Both the position numbers and the translations under genes were made by a program. Positions 5,020 to 8,501 of a stretch of DNA of 8,501 nt are shown in pieces. The first letter of the stretch is position 1. Each line of letters opens with the position of its first letter. This DNA comes from Bacteroidales bacterium (GTDB taxonomy: Bacteria > Bacteroidota > Bacteroidia > Bacteroidales > Paludibacteraceae): assembly GCA_900769035.1 (NCBI GenBank), contig CAAGFD010000003.1:1-8501 (forward strand), in the 5' to 3' direction. Below the pieces are notes generated by a model. That model searched no databases and had not been told where the DNA came from. It was given only the letters and a program-made list of their open reading frames with translations.

Positions 5020-7122
5020 TTATTTTAGCCATTTATCTAACCAATTGAAGAATCTTCTTTGCCAAAGCACACCATTTTGTGGTTGTAATACCCAGTGATT
5101 TTCATCAGGGAAAATTAATAACTCTGACGGGATTCCTCTTAATTGTGCCGCATTAAATGCACTCATGCCTTGTGAGGCTAAAATTCTATAATCTTTTTCT
5201 CCATGGATAATCATAATAGGTGTATCCCATTTGTCAACAAATTTATGCGGAGAATTATCGTATGTTGTTTTTGTACTTTCATCCCAATATGCACCGCCTA
5301 AATCCCAATTTACGAAGAACATTTCTTCCGTTTCCAAATATTGTTGTTCTAAATTGAACATTCCGTCATGTGCAATGAATGCTTTAAATCTTTTGTTGTG
5401 ATGTCCTGCCATCCAATACACGGAATATCCTCCAAAAGATGCTCCTACACAACCTAATTTATCTTTGTTTACAAATGGTTCGGTACTTACACTATCTATG
5501 GCAGTAAAATAATCTGTCATACATTGTCCACCGTAATCTTTTGATATTGCTTCAAGCCATTCTTGACCGAATCCTACAAGACCTCTACGGTTTGGTGCTA
5601 CGATGATATAGTCATTGGCTGCCATAATTTGGAAATTCCATCTATAACTCCAGAATTGACTTACAGGGCTTTGTGGTCCGCCTTGACAATATAAGAGGGT
5701 AGGGTATTGCTTGTTTGGATCAAATTTTGGTGGGTATATTACCCAAACTAACATACTCTTATTATCTGTTGTTGTAATCCATCTTGCTTCTACATTACCC
5801 ATCTGTAGTTGAGACAGAATATGTGAGTTTTCAAAAGTGATTTGCGTTTCTTTGCCATTTGCCTCATTGATAGAATATATCTCATTTGGCATAGACATAG
5901 AGTGGCGTACTCCAATTATTGTATTACCAGCAAGTGCTATTTGTTCATAGTCGTGAGTACCTTCAGTAATTTTATTAAAAGTCTTATTAAGAATATTTAC
6001 TTTATATACTTGAGTGGTACCATGCCAACAACTTATCATATAAATGTTTTCACCATTGGCATCCCATTGTAAGCATGATGAATTTTGGTCAAAATCGACA
6101 GAGATATCAATGCGTTCCATTGTAGCTAAATCCATAATGAATAAGCGGTTTTTATCACTTTCGTATCCGTCGTGCTCCATACTCTCCCATGCGATTTTTG
6201 TACCATCCGGAGAAAAACATGGGTTCATATCATATCCCATCATTCCTTCCGTGAGGTTCTTAATGGTTTTACCGGTAGCTATATCATACAAATAAATGTC
6301 AGTGTTAGTAGATAATGCATATTCTTTTCCGGTCATTTTTTTACTAGTATATGCAATGTATTTATTGTCCGGTGAAAATGCAATTTGTTCTACCCCGCCG
6401 AATGGTTTTACAGGGCATTCAAACATTTCTCCATTTAAAATGTCTTGTCCATTATTTAATTCATTACCATCATAATCGAATAGAATTGGATGAGGAACGG
6501 TTGTAACCCATTCGTCCCAATGTTTATACATTAAATCTTCTACTATAATACCGCTTGATTTGTCAAGGTCGGGATAAATGTCTGATGTTGCAGGCTTTGA
6601 TTTAATGTTAGCTATTAAAATTACTTTGCTGTTATCCGGAGAATAAAGATAATCAGTTATCTCACCTTCGTAATTAGAGATTTGTTTTCTGTCAGTACCA
6701 TCAGGATTCATTTCCCATAATTGCATAGAGCCTGATTGTGTGCTTAAAAAAGCAATCTTAGTGCCATTTTTTACCCATTTTGCATTGTATTCGCTTTTCT
6801 TTGTGTGGGTTATTTGTTTGTTGTCTTCACCATTTACAGACATTGTAAACAACTCTCTGTTGCTTTTGTTTTGTTCTATACTATAGTAGCTGACACCGTA
6901 TAGTACAGTGCTTTTATCAGGTGAAATTTGAATGTCACTTATTCGTCCGAATGACCAAAGTACTTCAGGAGTCATTCTGCCGTCAGTGATTGTGATGTTG
7001 TGTTTTCCAATATATTCAACATCTTGAGTTTCGTCAATAGCTATATTGCTTTGATTATCTTGTTTTTTACATGCAGAAATTGATAATGCAATAGCCATAA
7101 ATAATAATACTTTAAGTTTCAT
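5020..7122 (-). CDS. dpp5: Dipeptidyl-peptidase 5-like S9 serine peptidase, predicted lipoprotein
   Basis: The 700-residue protein is a prolyl oligopeptidase family (S9C) enzyme. The N terminus MKLKVLLFMAIALSISAC has a lipobox (ISAC, lipidated Cys18), so it should be membrane-anchored outside the cytoplasm. Residues about 50-430 form a beta propeller with TolB-like repeats such as FSPDNKYIAY and FSPDGTKIAW. The alpha/beta hydrolase domain (about 455-700) holds the catalytic triad: Ser562 in GASFGGYS, Asp644 in HGEKDYRI and His676 in DENHWVLQPQN. The segment MYKHWDEW at 198-205, QFWSYRWN, and the Ser-Asp-His spacing are close to Porphyromonas gingivalis DPP5 as I recall it. DPP5 releases dipeptides with hydrophobic or aliphatic penultimate residues in asaccharolytic peptide use. 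The start overlaps the GGGPS stop by 11 bp, and a strong terminator closes the unit. Substrate preference here is inferred from the relative. Confidence 0.9.
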   Translation of the reverse strand: MKLKVLLFMAIALSISACKKQDNQSNIAIDETQDVEYIGKHNITITDGRMTPEVLWSFGRISDIQISPDKSTVLYGVSYYSIEQNKSNRELFTMSVNGEDNKQITHTKKSEYNAKWVKNGTKIAFLSTQSGSMQLWEMNPDGTDRKQISNYEGEITDYLYSPDNSKVILIANIKSKPATSDIYPDLDKSSGIIVEDLMYKHWDEWVTTVPHPILFDYDGNELNNGQDILNGEMFECPVKPFGGVEQIAFSPDNKYIAYTSKKMTGKEYALSTNTDIYLYDIATGKTIKNLTEGMMGYDMNPCFSPDGTKIAWESMEHDGYESDKNRLFIMDLATMERIDISVDFDQNSSCLQWDANGENIYMISCWHGTTQVYKVNILNKTFNKITEGTHDYEQIALAGNTIIGVRHSMSMPNEIYSINEANGKETQITFENSHILSQLQMGNVEARWITTTDNKSMLVWVIYPPKFDPNKQYPTLLYCQGGPQSPVSQFWSYRWNFQIMAANDYIIVAPNRRGLVGFGQEWLEAISKDYGGQCMTDYFTAIDSVSTEPFVNKDKLGCVGASFGGYSVYWMAGHHNKRFKAFIAHDGMFNLEQQYLETEEMFFVNWDLGGAYWDESTKTTYDNSPHKFVDKWDTPIMIIHGEKDYRILASQGMSAFNAAQLRGIPSELLIFPDENHWVLQPQNGVLWQRRFFNWLDKWLK

Positions 7123-7873
7123 GTTTTTTATTGTATTGATTTATATAATTAGTAAATTCAGGTAAATGTTCAGGATGTGATTCAAAATGATTGCCAACAA
7201 CTACAATGTCGGCGCCTCCAATGAGAGCATTATTTAAGTCTTCAATGGTTTTTATACCTCCTCCAACAATTATAGGTAGTGTGGTATTTTGTTTAACAGT
7301 GTTTATGATGTTTTTTGAAATAGGACGAGAGGCACCACTTCCGGCTTCTAAATATATAAGTTTAAATCCTAACAATTCACTTGCAATGGCAGTATTTGTA
7401 ATTGTTTCTATTTCTGTAAGTGGATTATATGGACGAGTGTTACTAATTATTTCTACAGCACTCTGTTGACCTCCTTCAATTAAAATATAACTTGTAGGGA
7501 TGGCTTCAATGTTGTGCTCTTTTATATATCGCGCCGATTCTATCTGATGTTCTATTAGATATTTTGAATTTCTACCTGAAGTCAAACTCAGAAATAACAT
7601 ACTATCTATGTTGGAAGATAGCTGTGAAGTGTGACCGGGAAATAATATTATCGGGATGTCTGTTTCTTGTTTTATGATATTTACGGATTTTTCAATAGAA
7701 CCAACTATTTGACTTCCACCAATAAATATGAAATCCGGTCGGCTTTTTTCTGCCAATTCACATATTCTTTTTAGTGATGTTTCTGTGTGTTTTTCTGGAT
7801 CAATCAATAAAACAAACATTTTTTTTTTGTTTGTCCTATTTATAAGAATGGTGTTATAGTTTTGTGTTTTCAT
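7112..7873 (-). CDS. Geranylgeranylglyceryl phosphate synthase family prenyltransferase (group II)
   Basis: With the start at ATG 7873-7871 the protein has 253 residues and a TIM-barrel pattern. Motifs of the GGGPS/PcrB family are in order: VLLIDPEK (21-28, Mg and substrate binding), FIGGSQ (50-55), SLTSGRNSKYLI (96-107), YILIEGG (129-135), LIYLEAGSGA (172-181), PIIVGGGI (200-207) and GADIVVVGN (220-228), the last two forming the phosphate-binding loops. The enzyme joins a long prenyl diphosphate to glycerol 1-phosphate, making an ether bond. It is the first committed step of archaeal lipids and is known in Bacteroidota as the group II type, where its product role is unclear. A GTG at 7885 would extend the frame by four residues, but the ATG overlaps the PPTase stop as ATGA, the classic coupling arrangement, so I prefer it. 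Confidence 0.9.
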   Translation of the reverse strand: MKTQNYNTILINRTNKKKMFVLLIDPEKHTETSLKRICELAEKSRPDFIFIGGSQIVGSIEKSVNIIKQETDIPIILFPGHTSQLSSNIDSMLFLSLTSGRNSKYLIEHQIESARYIKEHNIEAIPTSYILIEGGQQSAVEIISNTRPYNPLTEIETITNTAIASELLGFKLIYLEAGSGASRPISKNIINTVKQNTTLPIIVGGGIKTIEDLNNALIGGADIVVVGNHFESHPEHLPEFTNYINQYNKKHET

Positions 7874-8481
7874 TTTATTGTCCACACCAATACAAAATCT
7901 CTATATACTTTATATTGTAAATTTAATATGTCGTTGTTTTTTATTTCTGCGTTGAAATCTCCATTTAAATATGGTTGAAATTTATCTATTTCAATATCGT
8001 AAAAAGAGAGTTGTGGAATATTTAATATTTTGTATGTAGCCTCTTTTGCCGCCCATAATAGAGCTAAATGTGTTCTTTCTGATTTAGAATCAATGTTTGA
8101 TAGTTCGTTTTCAGAAAGAAATTTATGTTTTACTCTTTCTACACGCTCTGTAATTCTTTCAATATCAATACCGGTAGAGTGTGATTGACTAATGATGATG
8201 GCAGCAAAATGTCCGGTATGAGATATGCTGATATTATAATTGCAATTATTGAGATATGGCTTTCCATTGTTGTCGTAAGAAATTATTGCATTTGGTAAAA
8301 CTTCTTTTAATGCACATCTTACGGCAAGGTATTCCAGTGTTCTTTTTTCTGAATTAAATGCAGATATTTGTTCTATAATATCAGGATTAAAGTTTAAAAT
8401 TTCCAATAGTTCGTCTTTAGACTCTTCTATTGTCCATAAAATAATTGTATAGTCTTTGTTTTCAATTTTTTCCAGTAACAT
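7870..8481 (-). CDS. 4'-phosphopantetheinyl transferase (Sfp-type)
   Basis: The protein has 203 residues, about the usual length of the family. Motifs are EKRTLEYLAVRCALKE (45-60), NGKPYL (72-77), NISISHTGHFAAI (83-95), the Mg-binding TGIDIE (103-108, Asp106 and Glu108) and LLWAAKEATYK (141-151, with the conserved W-x2-KE-x3-K). It moves the phosphopantetheine arm from coenzyme A to a serine of an acyl or peptidyl carrier protein in the cytoplasm. The target is not evident: no carrier protein or PKS/NRPS gene is present, and it may serve the fatty acid ACP. The start is ATG 8481-8479, only 20 bases inside the window, so the promoter lies outside or upstream genes belong to the same operon. 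Its TGA stop overlaps the ATG of the GGGPS gene by 4 bp. Confidence 0.92.
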   Translation of the reverse strand: MLLEKIENKDYTIILWTIEESKDELLEILNFNPDIIEQISAFNSEKRTLEYLAVRCALKEVLPNAIISYDNNGKPYLNNCNYNISISHTGHFAAIIISQSHSTGIDIERITERVERVKHKFLSENELSNIDSKSERTHLALLWAAKEATYKILNIPQLSFYDIEIDKFQPYLNGDFNAEIKNNDILNLQYKVYRDFVLVWTIK

Positions 8482-8501
8482 AATATATTATTTCCATTTA
8501 A

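Noticed and set aside
5842..6295. Two plus-strand open frames opposite the DPP5-like gene
   Set aside because: Both are overlaid on the beta-propeller coding region and show no recognisable protein features.
7191..7469. Plus-strand open frame opposite the GGGPS gene
   Set aside because: Antisense to a gene whose catalytic motifs are all intact; no independent evidence of coding.
7874..7885. GTG start four codons upstream of the GGGPS ATG
   Set aside because: The ATG at 7873 forms the usual ATGA stop-start overlap with the PPTase gene and the extra residues (VDNK) add no family motif.
8482..8501. Possible end of an upstream gene or promoter at the right edge
   Set aside because: Only 20 bases are available; an in-frame stop and AT-rich sequence can be found by chance, so no call is made.

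Overview
The window is a low-GC stretch, and every recognisable gene lies on the minus strand. It reads as an ordinary chromosomal segment of a Bacteroidota member, probably order Bacteroidales. Four things point there: a DUF1573 (Ig-like) secreted protein, a close relative of Porphyromonas dipeptidyl-peptidase 5, a bacterial group II geranylgeranylglyceryl phosphate synthase, and promoters of the Bacteroidota type (-7 TAnnTTTG, once with a matching -33 TTTG) in place of clear Shine-Dalgarno sequences. There are no tRNA or rRNA genes, CRISPR arrays, insertion sequences or phage genes.

Layout in the direction of transcription (high to low coordinates). (1) 8481-5020 is a tightly overlapping three-gene unit: an Sfp-type 4'-phosphopantetheinyl transferase, a GGGP synthase-like prenyltransferase and a lipoprotein S9 peptidase (DPP5-like). 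It is closed by a perfect 40-bp palindromic terminator at 4960-4999. (2) 4885-3212 is a single Na/Pi-cotransporter gene with a PhoU-like tail and its own promoter; its start should be the ATG at 4885, not the upstream TTG at 4909. (3) 3145-924 is a unit with a strong promoter: a very acidic small protein of unknown function, a lipid A acyltransferase-family protein that looks short at its N terminus, and a family 2 glycosyltransferase overlapping it by 8 bp. A 13-bp hairpin sits between the first two. (4) 770-324 is a DUF1573 secreted protein with a TAACTTTG -7 element, followed by a 14-bp hairpin. (5) 254-1 is the N-terminal part of MeaB, the GTPase chaperone of methylmalonyl-CoA mutase, which runs off the window.

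Functionally the genes are mostly envelope and housekeeping genes: lipid A acylation and surface glycan assembly (acyltransferase + GT2), ether-lipid-type prenyl transfer (GGGPS), carrier-protein activation (PPTase), periplasmic peptide breakdown (DPP5), ion/phosphate transport and B12-dependent propionate metabolism (MeaB). I see no convincing new system. The points most worth a second look are the N-terminally short acyltransferase whose start codon sits 8 nt after a hairpin, the PPTase-GGGPS-DPP5 operon, the lipidated DPP5 variant, and the arginine-free acidic protein.
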